A stretch of 52,249 nucleotides of DNA, taken from assembly GCA_017500825.1 (NCBI GenBank), contig JAFVYB010000057.1:1-52249 (forward strand). Reading direction: 5' to 3'. Positions 1-8,833 of this stretch are shown here, piece after piece. Source of the stretch: Myxococcaceae bacterium. Its GTDB lineage: Bacteria > Myxococcota > Myxococcia > Myxococcales > UBA5297. The notes below the pieces were generated by a model. The model ran no database searches. It was not told the DNA's origin and was given only the letters and a program-made list of their open reading frames with translations. Each line of letters starts with the position of its first letter. Within the stretch, counting starts at the first letter, position 1. The position numbers and the translations under genes were made by a program.

Positions 1-189
1 GGCCTTTTGTCCCGCCCCGAATCCGAGCTAACGCGCAAAAGCCAAAAATTAAATCGAGCAAATACCGCTCGTCTGAGGGGCGGGGAAGGAAAAGGGAGAG
101 CGCGAGAGGGAAAAAACATGGGTTTTTCACTCTCGCACAATAACGAATTAAATTCGCTCGAACGGGGCAGAGCGGGCGCCGACACGCCC

Positions 190-236
190 ATGTCAATTCA
201 GGACTTTGACCTGCCAATGTCAATTCGGGACTTTGA
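190..236. repeat. Two-copy direct repeat, period 27 bp
   Basis: Two 20-base copies (190-209 and 217-236) read ATGTCAATTC-R-GGACTTTGA and differ at one base; the flanking bases also partly repeat. The rest of 1-256 shows no supportable gene: it begins inside an AT/GC-mixed intergenic stretch and ends at the thiL stop codon. Tandem short repeats beginning TGTCA are reminiscent of the multiple terminal repeats of IS21-like elements, but no transposase is present, so this is only a guess. Confidence 0.6.
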
Positions 237-256
237 TGCGCCAAAATAAAAAACAA

Positions 257-1213
257 TTAAATATAATGATCAAACCCGCGGCCAGCGGCCAAATCCAGAT
301 CCTTGGGCGCGTTTTTCCAGTGGATTTGAGTTTCTTCGCGCGCGGCGCCGATATGTGTCACCGAGATGTTTTTCGCGGCGCAGGCGTCGACAAAAGCGTC
401 GGCTTTGGCGGGCGGCACGGTCAGCAGGAGTTCGTAATCTTCGCCACCGCGTAAAGCCCAAGGTGGAGAAAAGCCCGCCGCGACAATGCCCGGCTCCATG
501 GGAATGGCCGAAAAATCAATCTCAAAACCGCAGTGGCTGCGCGCGCCCAGGTGGCCGATGTCTTGCAAAAAGCCGTCGGAAATATCCATGGCGGCGCTGG
601 CGAATTGGCGCGCGATAAGGCCAAGCTCGATTCTCGGCTCAGGGCGACATTGGCGCTGGCGAATGGTTTGATCGGGTAATTCGCCTTTGAGAAATTGTTG
701 GAGCCCGAGCGCGGCGCCGCCAATGGTGCCGCTGACAAAGAGGTGGTCGCCCGGTCGCGCGCCGTCGCGTCGCAAAGCCTGAGCGATTGGCACCTCGCCC
801 ATGGCCGTGATGTGCAGAGAAAGGCGATCCGCGCGGGTAAAATTGCCGCCAATGATGAGACAATGGGCGCGGCGGGCGAGAGCGGCCATGCCACGGGCAA
901 TGCCGGGCAGGCGTGAAAGCCTTGTTTGGTCATTGGGACAGGCGACACTGCATAAAAACCAGCGCGGGCGCGCGCCCATGGCCGCCAGATCTGAAAGATT
1001 GATGGCCAGCGCTTTGTGGCCAATTTCCTCGTCGCCAAAAAGATCGGGCAGAAAATGGACGCCTTCGACCAGTGCGTCGACCGTCGTGCAGAGCGACATG
1101 CCTGAGGATATCTGAACAAGCGCGCAGTCGTCTCCGGGGCCGAGGAGAAGGCCGTCGCCGCGTCTGTCAAAGGGCTCCAGGAATTGATCGATGAGAGAAA
1201 ATTCAGAGGTCAT
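257..1213 (-). CDS. thiL: Thiamine-monophosphate kinase ThiL
   Basis: ThiL phosphorylates thiamine monophosphate to thiamine pyrophosphate with ATP, the last step of cofactor synthesis in the cytoplasm. The 318-residue product has the family length and its landmarks: GPGDDCALV near residue 26, a VDALVEGVHF segment, NLSDLAAMGA, MDISDGFLQDIGHL in the middle, and GGEDYELLLT near residue 257. It belongs to the AIR synthase/PurM fold. The ATG at 1213 has no strong Shine-Dalgarno upstream. It lies 37 bp after a zinc-ribbon membrane protein gene on the same strand and may be co-transcribed with it. No TPP riboswitch is recognisable upstream. Identification is confident; only the start is slightly uncertain. 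Confidence 0.93.
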   Translation of the reverse strand: MTSEFSLIDQFLEPFDRRGDGLLLGPGDDCALVQISSGMSLCTTVDALVEGVHFLPDLFGDEEIGHKALAINLSDLAAMGARPRWFLCSVACPNDQTRLSRLPGIARGMAALARRAHCLIIGGNFTRADRLSLHITAMGEVPIAQALRRDGARPGDHLFVSGTIGGAALGLQQFLKGELPDQTIRQRQCRPEPRIELGLIARQFASAAMDISDGFLQDIGHLGARSHCGFEIDFSAIPMEPGIVAAGFSPPWALRGGEDYELLLTVPPAKADAFVDACAAKNISVTHIGAAREETQIHWKNAPKDLDLAAGRGFDHYI

Positions 1214-1250
1214 GGCTTATTGAACAGGGAGACGATAATGCCTGTAAATG

Positions 1251-1961
1251 TCATGAGAAAAATATCTCAGCAAACAATCTTAAGGTAAAATTGACGCCGA
1301 TGACGATGGCCCACAGAATAAAAACCGATCCGACGCTCGTCCCGCCATGGACGTTGACGTATTCAATCCATTCCTGGCTGCCCTCTTCGAATTGGGCGAG
1401 CTTTTGGGCGTGGGATTCAATGTGTTTGCGATATTGTTTGTCTGCGGTGCAATGAAAATAGATGGCGATGATTTGGCCGACGCAGGGAATGCAGTATATC
1501 AGAAAAAGTTTGATGGCCAGGCCGAGCATGCCGCGGTAGGCATACCAGTTGAGCCCCAAAAAGAATCCCCAGCCATTGAATATTGAGTCGCTGCGAAAAC
1601 GATCCAGATAATCCTCGTAATCGTTTCCGAGCAGGGCGATGAGCGCGTGTTCATATTTGACGAAATCGATTGGTCCGTCCTCGTCATCCGCGTTTTGAAC
1701 ACTCTGGCGCGGCGGGGGCGGGCGGTGCGCATGGGCCGTCTCGTCAGGAATGGCCAAATCCCGGGATTCATCCCAACCATTGGCCGAGCGATAGTCATCG
1801 ATGTATTCCGCCCGGGAATGATTCGCCGAAAAATGATTCTGCTGGCCGCCGCTGACTTCTTGATCGCCCCAGGATTCATAACCTGGCGCGTAGGTGCCGC
1901 ACAGGCCGCAATAAGGGACGCGGGGGGATAATTCTTCGCCACAATTGGAACATTTCATCAT
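1251..1961 (-). CDS. Zinc-ribbon membrane protein, DUF2628-like (paralogue 1)
   Basis: About 236 residues. The N-terminus is a zinc ribbon with two CxxC knuckles (CSNCGEE and CGLCG), followed by a polar linker to about residue 110. The C-terminal half has a FNGWGFFLGLNWYAYRGM segment and two or three hydrophobic stretches, resembling DUF2628-type membrane domains. The conserved tail contains HGGTSVGSVFILW. A longer reading frame exists upstream, but the ATG at 1961 (or 1958) is preceded by GGAG at good spacing and starts directly at the zinc ribbon, so it is chosen. The neighbour at 2018-2776 is a clear paralogue. Function is unknown; a membrane-associated sensor or scaffold is possible but unproven. 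Confidence 0.82.
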   Translation of the reverse strand: MMKCSNCGEELSPRVPYCGLCGTYAPGYESWGDQEVSGGQQNHFSANHSRAEYIDDYRSANGWDESRDLAIPDETAHAHRPPPPRQSVQNADDEDGPIDFVKYEHALIALLGNDYEDYLDRFRSDSIFNGWGFFLGLNWYAYRGMLGLAIKLFLIYCIPCVGQIIAIYFHCTADKQYRKHIESHAQKLAQFEEGSQEWIEYVNVHGGTSVGSVFILWAIVIGVNFTLRLFAEIFFS

Positions 1962-2017
1962 TCGTCTCCGAGAAAAGGCGTTGACAGGGGAGGGGAGGAC
2001 GCGGGCCTGCGCATTGA

Positions 2018-2776
2018 TCAAAGGGCGCGCAGCAGCATGTTGAGAAGACAGGTCAGAACAGCGCAGCCAAACCAATACAAGATGACCATCCAAACGCTCG
2101 TGCCGCCGTGTCGGTCGACATAGTCTTTCCATTCTTTGCTGTCGATTGGAAACCGGGCGAGTTTTTGGGCGTGTTTGTCGATTCGCTGGCGGTAATGTTT
2201 GTCGCCAGTGAACGCGTAATAAAAAAAGGCGCTAAGGCCGATAATGGGGATGGCGCAGATAATGGAAGAGAGGAACGCTTTGCCGATCATGCGGCGCCAA
2301 GCATACCACGAAGGGCCAAAAACAAAGCCCCAGATATTAAAGATGGAATTGCTCTGAAAGCGCTTTTGATAGGCGGCGGCGCGTTTGCCAACCAGGGCGT
2401 TGACGGCGGCCTCGTAGGCGCGCTGACGGGTGGCCTGTTCGATGAATTGATTGGCGCGCTCGTGGGAGGCCTGGTCGCGCTCGGGCGGTGGCCTTCTCTG
2501 ACGCGTCATGGATTCGTCTTTGGCAATCGCCGGTTTTGTTAATTCGGTGTTTGATGAATTGTTGGATGAGTCGCCGGATAAATCGCGGGTCGAACTGTCG
2601 GGAGATAAATAATTGATCTTGGCGTTATCGACGTCGGCGTTTGGTTTTGGTTCGGGATTGGTTTCAGGGATTGGCGCAGGGTTGGATTCGAGGATTATTT
2701 CTGGCGCGTTGGCGCCGCACACGCCGCAAAAGAGCGCGCTTTTCGATAATTCTTGGCCGCAATGGGGACATGTCAT
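2018..2776 (-). CDS. Zinc-ribbon membrane protein, DUF2628-like (paralogue 2)
   Basis: About 252 residues with the same plan as its downstream neighbour: N-terminal zinc ribbon (CPHCGQE and CGVCG), a Pro/Asn/Ser-rich linker, then SIFNIWGFVFGPSWYAWRRM and hydrophobic segments (LSSIICAIPIIGLSAFF and a C-terminal one after HGGTSVWMVILYW). A His/Lys/Gln-rich stretch (YRQRIDKHAQKLARF) between membrane segments is shared with the paralogue. The chosen ATG at 2776 has GGAG eight bases upstream and begins one residue before the ribbon. It is first in a likely minus-strand operon of two paralogues and thiL. Function is not known; the pair looks like a local gene duplication. Confidence 0.82.
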   Translation of the reverse strand: MTCPHCGQELSKSALFCGVCGANAPEIILESNPAPIPETNPEPKPNADVDNAKINYLSPDSSTRDLSGDSSNNSSNTELTKPAIAKDESMTRQRRPPPERDQASHERANQFIEQATRQRAYEAAVNALVGKRAAAYQKRFQSNSIFNIWGFVFGPSWYAWRRMIGKAFLSSIICAIPIIGLSAFFYYAFTGDKHYRQRIDKHAQKLARFPIDSKEWKDYVDRHGGTSVWMVILYWFGCAVLTCLLNMLLRAL

Positions 2777-2988
2777 GTTCGGGCTCCGAAAAAAGGGCGT
2801 GGCGAAAGGAGACAAACAGAAGGGGAAACCAGAGAGCCGCCCCCGCCTGCTTGAGGGGATTCACCCGAGGATTGGGCGTTTGGCAAAATAAAGGATGAAT
2901 CGTTTTGCGCGATGGCGAATCGAATGCCCCCCGTTTTTGGCGACCGCGCAATCTGCCGCGCGCGCCAGAGAGGACAAGGAAAAAGCGA

Positions 2989-3207
2989 ATGAAAAAACGA
3001 ATGTGGGTTGAGGGGATGACCTGCCCCAACTGCCTGAAACATCTGGCGCGAGCTTTTGAGGAAATCGGTGTCGCCGTGGTGGCGGCGGATATCGCGGCTG
3101 GTTTGTTGACGGTCGAAGCCAAGGCCGAGGTGCCGCTCGACGTGTTGAAGGCGGTGGTCGAGGAGGGCGGCTACGACTTTGTGCGGGCCGAAGCGATCGG
3201 GGACTGA
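2989..3207 (+). CDS. Heavy-metal-associated (HMA) domain protein
   Basis: A 72-residue protein made almost entirely of one HMA-like ferredoxin fold. The metal-binding loop GMTCPNCLKHL is at residues 9-19, followed by an alternating strand and helix pattern and a closing GGYDFV motif, as in CopZ-type copper chaperones and the N-terminal domains of copper ATPases. The ATG at 2989 is chosen because AAGGA lies eight bases upstream; the frame stays open further upstream without a good ribosome site. It ends 24 bp before mfd and may share its transcript. No metal exporter or regulator lies in the window, so the partner and metal are inferred only from the family. Confidence 0.78.
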   Translation: MKKRMWVEGMTCPNCLKHLARAFEEIGVAVVAADIAAGLLTVEAKAEVPLDVLKAVVEEGGYDFVRAEAIGD

Positions 3208-3231
3208 CAGGGACCGCGCTGCCGGGCGTGG

Positions 3232-6200
3232 ATGGCGAAACGCATGAGTTCACCTCCCAAAAGTCGATCGCCAGGGCGGTCGCGGGATCGGGGTTCCCTG
3301 GGTCGGGCTCCTGTCGACGAGCTGGCGCGAAAGCTCCGGGGCCGTTCGCGCGCGGTAGCCATCGCCGGGGTGCCTGCCGGGGCGCGCTCGCATCTCGTCG
3401 CCGCGCTGCGTGAGCGCGAAGGGTGGCCCTTTGTCTGCGTGACAGCCAGCGAGGAGACGGCCGAGGCGTTGGCGGACGAGTTGCGCCTGTTTGTGGGTGG
3501 CGGAACGCCAGAGGCGCCGAATGTCTTGCGCCTGCCCGCGGAGCCGCTGACGCCCTACGAGCTGCCGGCCTCGCACTTCAAAAAACGCTCGAACGCGCGC
3601 CTGTTCGCCCTCGCCTCGCTCGCCCGGGGGACGCCCTTCGCCGCGCTGGTGCTCTCCGCCAGCGCCCTGTCGCAGCGCGTTGTTCCGCCCGACTGTTTCA
3701 CGGCCGCCCGGCGCTCTCTTTCGGTGGGTGATTTTCTCGATCGCGACGCCCTGCTCGCCGACCTCGTCTCGCTCGGCTTTCAGAATGTGCCGCTCGTCGA
3801 GGACGCGGGCACGTTCGCTTCGCGCGGTTCGATCATCGACCTGTTTTCGCCGCTCTCGCCGCACCCGGCGCGCCTGGAGTTTTTTGGCGACGAATTGGAG
3901 TCGATCCGCCTCTTTGATCCCGAGACGCAGCGCGCCCATCAGCGCGTCTCATCGCTCGCCCTGGCCCCGGCGCGGGAAGTCGTGCTCACGGCGGCCGCCA
4001 AAGAGCGCGGCGTGGCCACCATTTTGGAGCTGAGCGAACAGACCAACCTGCCGTCGGGCGAGTTGCGCGCGCTTATCGACGATATCGAGTCGGGCGTTTT
4101 GCCCGCGGGCTTAGGCGGCATCCGTCCCGGGTTTTTCGCGGGCGGGCTGGCGTCGATCTTCGACTTTCTCAAGGACGTGAAGCCGCTTGCGACCTTCTTC
4201 ATGGACGACTCGCGCGCCATCGAGGAGGCGCTGGCCGCGGAGAGCGAGTCGCTTCAGGCGGGGTTTTCCGAGGCCGTCGCGCGCGGAGAATTGGCGCTGC
4301 CACCAGAGGCGCACGCGATGACGCGCGGCGAGATCCTCTCGGCGTTGCAGTCGTTTCGCCTCGTCGAGAGTCAGGCGCTCGTCGTGGACGAGGGGAGGAA
4401 GCGGCCCATTCGCTTTGATTACGCGCTCGCCCACGCGTCGGCGGCGGAGGACGGCGCGGGGCAGGGGACAGAGGGCATTCGCGCTCATTTTGAACGCGCG
4501 CGACAGGCACAGCAGGGCTCGATCATCTCGCTCGATGCCTGGGCTGAGCGGCTGCGGGCGTTTCTTTCCGATGGCTTTTGTGTGGCCATTGCGCTGGGCA
4601 CGCCCTCGCAGGCCGACAAAGTGCGGCGGCTTTTGGAGGCGCGGGGCCTGAAGGCGTCGTTGGCGAGCGGTCCCATTCCGAGCGGCGCGATAGAGGGGCA
4701 GCGCGCGGGCATTCAGATCCACCTCGGCGAACTTGCGGCAGGCTTTGTCGACGCATCGGCCCGTCTGGCGGTGATCTCCGAGGGCGAGCTTCTGGGGCGG
4801 CAGTCGCGGCGCGCGCGGTCGCGACGGGCGGGCAAGGGCGCGGAAAAATCATTCATCCAGGCGTTTCAGTCGCTCAGCGAGGGCGACCTCGTGGTCCACG
4901 CCGATTACGGCATTGGCCGCTACCTGGGGCTCGAACGCCTGACGCTCGGCGGCATGACGGGCGACGTGATGGTCATCCAATACGCGGGCAAGGATCGCGT
5001 CTACCTGCCCGTCTCGCGCCTGCGCCTCGTGCAGAAATTCACCGGCGCCAGGACAGACGGCATCGCGCTCGACCGGCTCGGCTCGCTCTCGTGGGAAAAG
5101 CGCAAACGCGCGGTCAAAGAGCAGCTCTTGCGCATGGCCTCGGAGCTGTTGACGCTGGAGGCCGCGCGGAAGGCCCATCCCGGACACGCCTTCGCCTTCG
5201 ACGAAGAGGCGTTTGCCCGTTTCGAGGCAGGCTTTCCTTACGAGGAGACGCCCGATCAGCAGAAGGCGATCGACGCGGTGCTCGCCGACATGCGCTCGCC
5301 TGTGCCCATGGACCGACTCGTCTGTGGCGATGTGGGGTTTGGCAAGACAGAGGTCGCCCTGCGCGCCGCGTTTCAGGCGGTCAGCGACGGCAAGCAGGTC
5401 GTCGTTCTCGTGCCGACCACTGTTCTCGCCGCCCAGCACCTGAGCACCTTCCGCGAGCGCTTCCGCGACGAGCCGGTGCGCGTCGAGATGCTCTCGGGCC
5501 TCAATTCGGCCAAAGACAACCGCGCCACGCTCGAAGGCATCGCCAGAGGCACGGTCGACATCGCCATCGGCACCCACCGCCTGCTCGGCGCCGACGTTTC
5601 GTTCGCCGACCTCGGCCTGCTCATCATCGACGAGGAGCACCGCTTTGGCGTGGCCCACAAGGAGAAGCTCAAGCGCCTCCGGCAGTCGCTCGACGTGCTC
5701 ACGCTCACCGCCACGCCCATCCCGCGCACGCTCAACTTCGCCCTCGGCGGCCTGCGCCAGATGTCGATCATCGCCAGCCCCCCGGCGGATCGAAAGGCCA
5801 TCCGCACCTTTGTCATCAAGGACGACGCCGCGCGCGTGGCCGAGGCCATCCGCTTCGAACTCAATCGCGGCGGCCAGGTCTTCTTCGTCCACAACCGCGT
5901 CGAGACGATCGATCGCAAGCGCGAGGAGCTCTTCCGGCTCGTCCCCGAGGCGCGCTTTGGCGTGGCCCATGGCCAGATGGAGGCGGGCGCGCTGGAAAAA
6001 GTCATGGCCACCTTCGCCTCGCGCCAGATCGACGTGCTCGTCTGCTCCAGCATCATCGAGTCGGGCCTCGACATCCCCAGCGCCAACACCATCATCGTCG
6101 AGCGGGCCGACACCTTTGGCCTCTCACAGCTCTACCAAATCCGCGGTCGCGTCGGTCGCGGCACGGATCGCGCCTACGGCTACCTGCTCATCCCGGCCCA

Positions 6201-6891
6201 CACGCCGCTGCGTCGCGAGGCGGCCAAACGGCTGGAAGTGCTGCAGAGCTTCACCGAGCTGGGCGCCGGCTTTCACATCGCGGCGCACGACCTCGAAATC
6301 CGCGGCGCGGGCAACCTGCTCGGCAAGGATCAGTCGGGCCAAATCGCCGCCGTCGGCTTCGAGCTCTACTGCGAGCTGTTGGAACAGGTCGTCGGCGAGC
6401 TGAAAGGCGAGGCGCCGCGCGAGGAAATCGACCCCGAAGTCAACCTGCCCGTCCCCGCCTACCTGCCCGAGGAATACCTGCCCGACCTGTCGCTGCGCCT
6501 CATCTTCTACAAGCGGCTGGCAGAGGCGCGCAGCGAGGGCGAGCTCGACGAATTGCGCGCCGAATTGCGCGATCGCTTTGGCGCTTCGCCGCTGGAGGTC
6601 GACCGCCTCTTTGCCCTGATGGCCATCAAAGTCCGCCTGCGCCGAATGGGCATGCGCGCCCTGGAGAGCGGTCCGCGCGGCCTCATCCTGACGCTTGGGC
6701 CTCAGTCACGCCTGAACCCGGCGGCCATCGCGCGCTTTGTCCAGGAAGGGCAGGGAAAACGCCGACTCACCCCGCAGATGAAACTCGTCGTCGGCTTTAA
6801 CCGCGAAAAACCGCGCGTCGACGAACTCTTCGAGGAATGCCACCGCCTGCTCGACGAGATGGAGCGCCTGGAAATGGCGGAAGAATCCTGA
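3232..6891 (+). CDS. mfd: Transcription-repair coupling factor Mfd
   Basis: Mfd releases RNA polymerase stalled at DNA damage and recruits UvrA. The product is 1219 residues, slightly longer than the E. coli protein. In order: a UvrB-like N-terminal module, a CarD-like RNA polymerase interaction domain from about residue 540 (GDLVVHADYGIGRYLGLE), and the RecG-like translocase. The translocase has Walker A GDVGFGKTEVALR near residue 700, the DEEH box (IIDEEHRFGV) near 798, TATPIPRTL, and RGRVGRG in the second RecA lobe. The TRCF C-terminal domain follows. The ATG at 3232 has no strong Shine-Dalgarno; ATG 3244 is an alternative. The N-terminal 20 residues are Ser/Arg/Pro-rich and probably disordered. 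Confidence 0.97.
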   Translation: MAKRMSSPPKSRSPGRSRDRGSLGRAPVDELARKLRGRSRAVAIAGVPAGARSHLVAALREREGWPFVCVTASEETAEALADELRLFVGGGTPEAPNVLRLPAEPLTPYELPASHFKKRSNARLFALASLARGTPFAALVLSASALSQRVVPPDCFTAARRSLSVGDFLDRDALLADLVSLGFQNVPLVEDAGTFASRGSIIDLFSPLSPHPARLEFFGDELESIRLFDPETQRAHQRVSSLALAPAREVVLTAAAKERGVATILELSEQTNLPSGELRALIDDIESGVLPAGLGGIRPGFFAGGLASIFDFLKDVKPLATFFMDDSRAIEEALAAESESLQAGFSEAVARGELALPPEAHAMTRGEILSALQSFRLVESQALVVDEGRKRPIRFDYALAHASAAEDGAGQGTEGIRAHFERARQAQQGSIISLDAWAERLRAFLSDGFCVAIALGTPSQADKVRRLLEARGLKASLASGPIPSGAIEGQRAGIQIHLGELAAGFVDASARLAVISEGELLGRQSRRARSRRAGKGAEKSFIQAFQSLSEGDLVVHADYGIGRYLGLERLTLGGMTGDVMVIQYAGKDRVYLPVSRLRLVQKFTGARTDGIALDRLGSLSWEKRKRAVKEQLLRMASELLTLEAARKAHPGHAFAFDEEAFARFEAGFPYEETPDQQKAIDAVLADMRSPVPMDRLVCGDVGFGKTEVALRAAFQAVSDGKQVVVLVPTTVLAAQHLSTFRERFRDEPVRVEMLSGLNSAKDNRATLEGIARGTVDIAIGTHRLLGADVSFADLGLLIIDEEHRFGVAHKEKLKRLRQSLDVLTLTATPIPRTLNFALGGLRQMSIIASPPADRKAIRTFVIKDDAARVAEAIRFELNRGGQVFFVHNRVETIDRKREELFRLVPEARFGVAHGQMEAGALEKVMATFASRQIDVLVCSSIIESGLDIPSANTIIVERADTFGLSQLYQIRGRVGRGTDRAYGYLLIPAHTPLRREAAKRLEVLQSFTELGAGFHIAAHDLEIRGAGNLLGKDQSGQIAAVGFELYCELLEQVVGELKGEAPREEIDPEVNLPVPAYLPEEYLPDLSLRLIFYKRLAEARSEGELDELRAELRDRFGASPLEVDRLFALMAIKVRLRRMGMRALESGPRGLILTLGPQSRLNPAAIARFVQEGQGKRRLTPQMKLVVGFNREKPRVDELFEECHRLLDEMERLEMAEES

Positions 6892-7037
6892 ATGGACGCT
6901 GCGCGCTCAAATCATGCGTTGAATATAACGACTCCGATAAGCTCGATTTAATTTTATGAATCAACGCGCGCTTGAATGGTTTTGTTTGAAACGTTTGTCG
7001 AACAAACCGACGGGTGCTTTGGGGCGATTCGTCGAAC

Positions 7038-7856
7038 TCAGCGCTTGAGGGCCTCTTCGCCGCCAGCTTCTTCGTCTTCGGCCCACCAGTCGTAATTGTT
7101 TTCCGGAGCGCGCCATTCGGGGAGATTCATCTGCGCCACCCGCGCGTAGACATAAAAAAGCGATTTCGCCGCACGGTAAAACTGTTCGCGATGCGCCTCC
7201 CGCGTCAGGCTGCATTCGAGCTGAATGGAAAATTCTTTGTTGTCGCAGGTGATTTGTCCCGGTCCCAGCTGAAAGAGCTCGTGTAAAAGCCGCAAATTTT
7301 CCGACTTGCGCAGGGCTTCCATCAGTTCCGCCTCGGGCACGTTCCAGGAGAGCCGGTTTGCGAGCTCAGAGGCCTCGATGGCCTCGCGTCCGTTCCAGTG
7401 GTCCGCCCTCAGGCCAATCGAGAGCTGAAAAGCCTGCGTCGGCGGCGTGTCGACCTCAAAAAACGTCGTGATCTTCAGCTCTGTCTCGCCATGAGGGCCA
7501 AACTTGGGCCGCAATTGAGTGCCATATTTGGCGTTAAATCTGCCGACGCGAATGAATTGCGTGTTCATCTGCGTGGGATGGGCCGTCACTTCGCCGGGCA
7601 GGGCCTGGGCCGCCTCGCCACCCGCGCTCTCGGCGCGGCTCTTGAGATGCCGCCGAACGCCCTTGCTGAACGCGTTGTCCGCCATTTTTTTTACAATCAA
7701 AGCGGTGATGGGCAGCAGACTGCCGGCGCCGATAAAGAGAATGAATGTCAAAAGGTACTCAATAAATGAATGGAAATTCAGATCCAGGGAAGCGGGCGTT
7801 GTTTGAAGGACCGCGCGGGAAAGCGCTTCGTCGATAATTCGCAGGGAGATTGCCAT
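7038..7856 (-). CDS. Unknown membrane-anchored protein, NNYDWW family (member 1)
   Basis: A 272-residue protein that I do not recognise. One hydrophobic segment near residues 32-54 (IEYLLTFILFIGAGSLLPI) suggests an N-terminal membrane anchor. A soluble domain follows with FSIQLECSL, FYVYARVAQMNLPEW and NNYDWWAEDEE near the C-terminus. The final segment matches the upstream neighbour closely (FY-YA-VA--N-P-WR-P-NNYDWWA), so the two are paralogues. They are 34 bp apart on the same strand and are probably one transcript. The start at 7856 has only a weak ribosome site. No function can be assigned; no catalytic motif is evident. Confidence 0.75.
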   Translation of the reverse strand: MAISLRIIDEALSRAVLQTTPASLDLNFHSFIEYLLTFILFIGAGSLLPITALIVKKMADNAFSKGVRRHLKSRAESAGGEAAQALPGEVTAHPTQMNTQFIRVGRFNAKYGTQLRPKFGPHGETELKITTFFEVDTPPTQAFQLSIGLRADHWNGREAIEASELANRLSWNVPEAELMEALRKSENLRLLHELFQLGPGQITCDNKEFSIQLECSLTREAHREQFYRAAKSLFYVYARVAQMNLPEWRAPENNYDWWAEDEEAGGEEALKR

Positions 7857-7890
7857 GTCGTGGGCACCGGGGATGACGTCGTCCTCTGTT

Positions 7891-8661
7891 TCAGCTGACA
7901 GGGCGCCCGTCGAGCAGGCGCAGCGCGTTGGCGGTGAGAGTTTCGTCCGCCCACCAGTCGTAATTGTTTCCAGGAAGGCGCCAGCTCGGGATATTTAAAT
8001 GCGCGACTTTGGCGTAAGCGTAAAAGATCAATTGTGAAAGGATGAGGAATCGATCGAGGACGAATGGGCTCTGCAGGCCTTCGACCAGATGGATGGTGAA
8101 CTCATCGCCATGGCAGCTGACCTTGCCCGGCGCCAGCTGTGACAGATGCCAGAGGTATTTTTGAAAGTCGCCTGATTGAAAGGTTTCGAGGAGCTCCGTT
8201 TCAGGGGTCTGAATGTTGAGCATGGCGACGAAATGTTTCGGTTTTTTGGGGTATTTTCTATATCTGGCGACAGCCGGATGTGATGTCGGGAAATCGATGT
8301 CGAATTGAAAGTTGCCCACCGGCGGAATTTTGATGGTGAAGACCGTGAAAAGGCTCCTGTTGAACATCCGACGGAAAATTTTACCCTGAAAATTGCCAAA
8401 TCTAATCTGGTCGTATTTGGCCGTCAGCGGCGCTTCGAAGAATTTGAGCTCTTCGGTCGTGTCGTTCATGGTGAAATAGTGATATTCATAATAAGTCAGG
8501 TTTGGATTGACGTTCGTTCGCTCTCTGCCAAATTGATCGAATTCGACCTTATGTTTCGGGAACAGTTTGTCTCTAAGGATGAGGTGGAATAAAGGGAATA
8601 AACACAAAAAAATCAACAGAATAAGCAAAAGAATTGTCTCTGTTGTCCATAGCACATCCAT
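7891..8661 (-). CDS. Unknown membrane-anchored protein, NNYDWW family (member 2)
   Basis: A 256-residue protein of unknown function. The first 30 residues hold a strong membrane segment (TILLLILLIFLCLFPLFHLI). The remaining domain is beta-rich and ends in FYAYAKVAHLNIPSWRLP followed by GNNYDWWADE, the signature shared with the downstream paralogue. A second shared stretch is the LSQLAPGKVSCHGDEFTIHL region (compare LFQLGPGQITCDNKEFSIQL in member 1). ATG 8661 is chosen: GGGAG lies about six bases upstream and the membrane segment follows at once; the frame extends upstream without support. A GATT microsatellite lies just upstream at 8673-8690. Confidence 0.78.
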   Translation of the reverse strand: MDVLWTTETILLLILLIFLCLFPLFHLILRDKLFPKHKVEFDQFGRERTNVNPNLTYYEYHYFTMNDTTEELKFFEAPLTAKYDQIRFGNFQGKIFRRMFNRSLFTVFTIKIPPVGNFQFDIDFPTSHPAVARYRKYPKKPKHFVAMLNIQTPETELLETFQSGDFQKYLWHLSQLAPGKVSCHGDEFTIHLVEGLQSPFVLDRFLILSQLIFYAYAKVAHLNIPSWRLPGNNYDWWADETLTANALRLLDGRPVS

Positions 8662-8672
8662 GCGGTGCTCCC

Positions 8673-8690
8673 GATTGATTGATTGATTGA
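8673..8690. repeat. GATT tetranucleotide microsatellite (4.5 units)
   Basis: Four and a half tandem GATT units lie in the divergent region between the NNYDWW gene (start 8661, minus) and mazG (start 8834, plus), only 12 bp upstream of the minus-strand start codon. Length variation would alter promoter-to-start spacing, not a reading frame. Phase variation is possible but not shown. Confidence 0.8.
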
Positions 8691-8833
8691 TATTCAAAAA
8701 GCGTTGCCTGCCAATGGCCAAAACGGCGCGCGCCTCTACCAAAAGTCAGGCGGGCGGCAACCGGGAATTTGCTTTTTGGCGCGTTCAGGGCAGCAGGCGC
8801 GCCGCTTTTTCGCCGCGACGAGGAGAAACGCAC

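Noticed and set aside
7..249. An 80-codon plus-strand frame at the left edge spanning the direct repeat
   Set aside because: It lacks a ribosome site, and its repeated MSI-DFD motif only reflects the 27-bp DNA repeat.
1962..2132. Upstream extension of zinc-ribbon paralogue 1
   Set aside because: The frame is open, but it overlaps the end of paralogue 2 and lacks the ribosome site found at 1958-1961.
4578..6800. A 740-codon plus-strand frame inside mfd
   Set aside because: It overlaps mfd in another frame and encodes an Arg/His/Pro-rich low-complexity product typical of GC-rich shadows.
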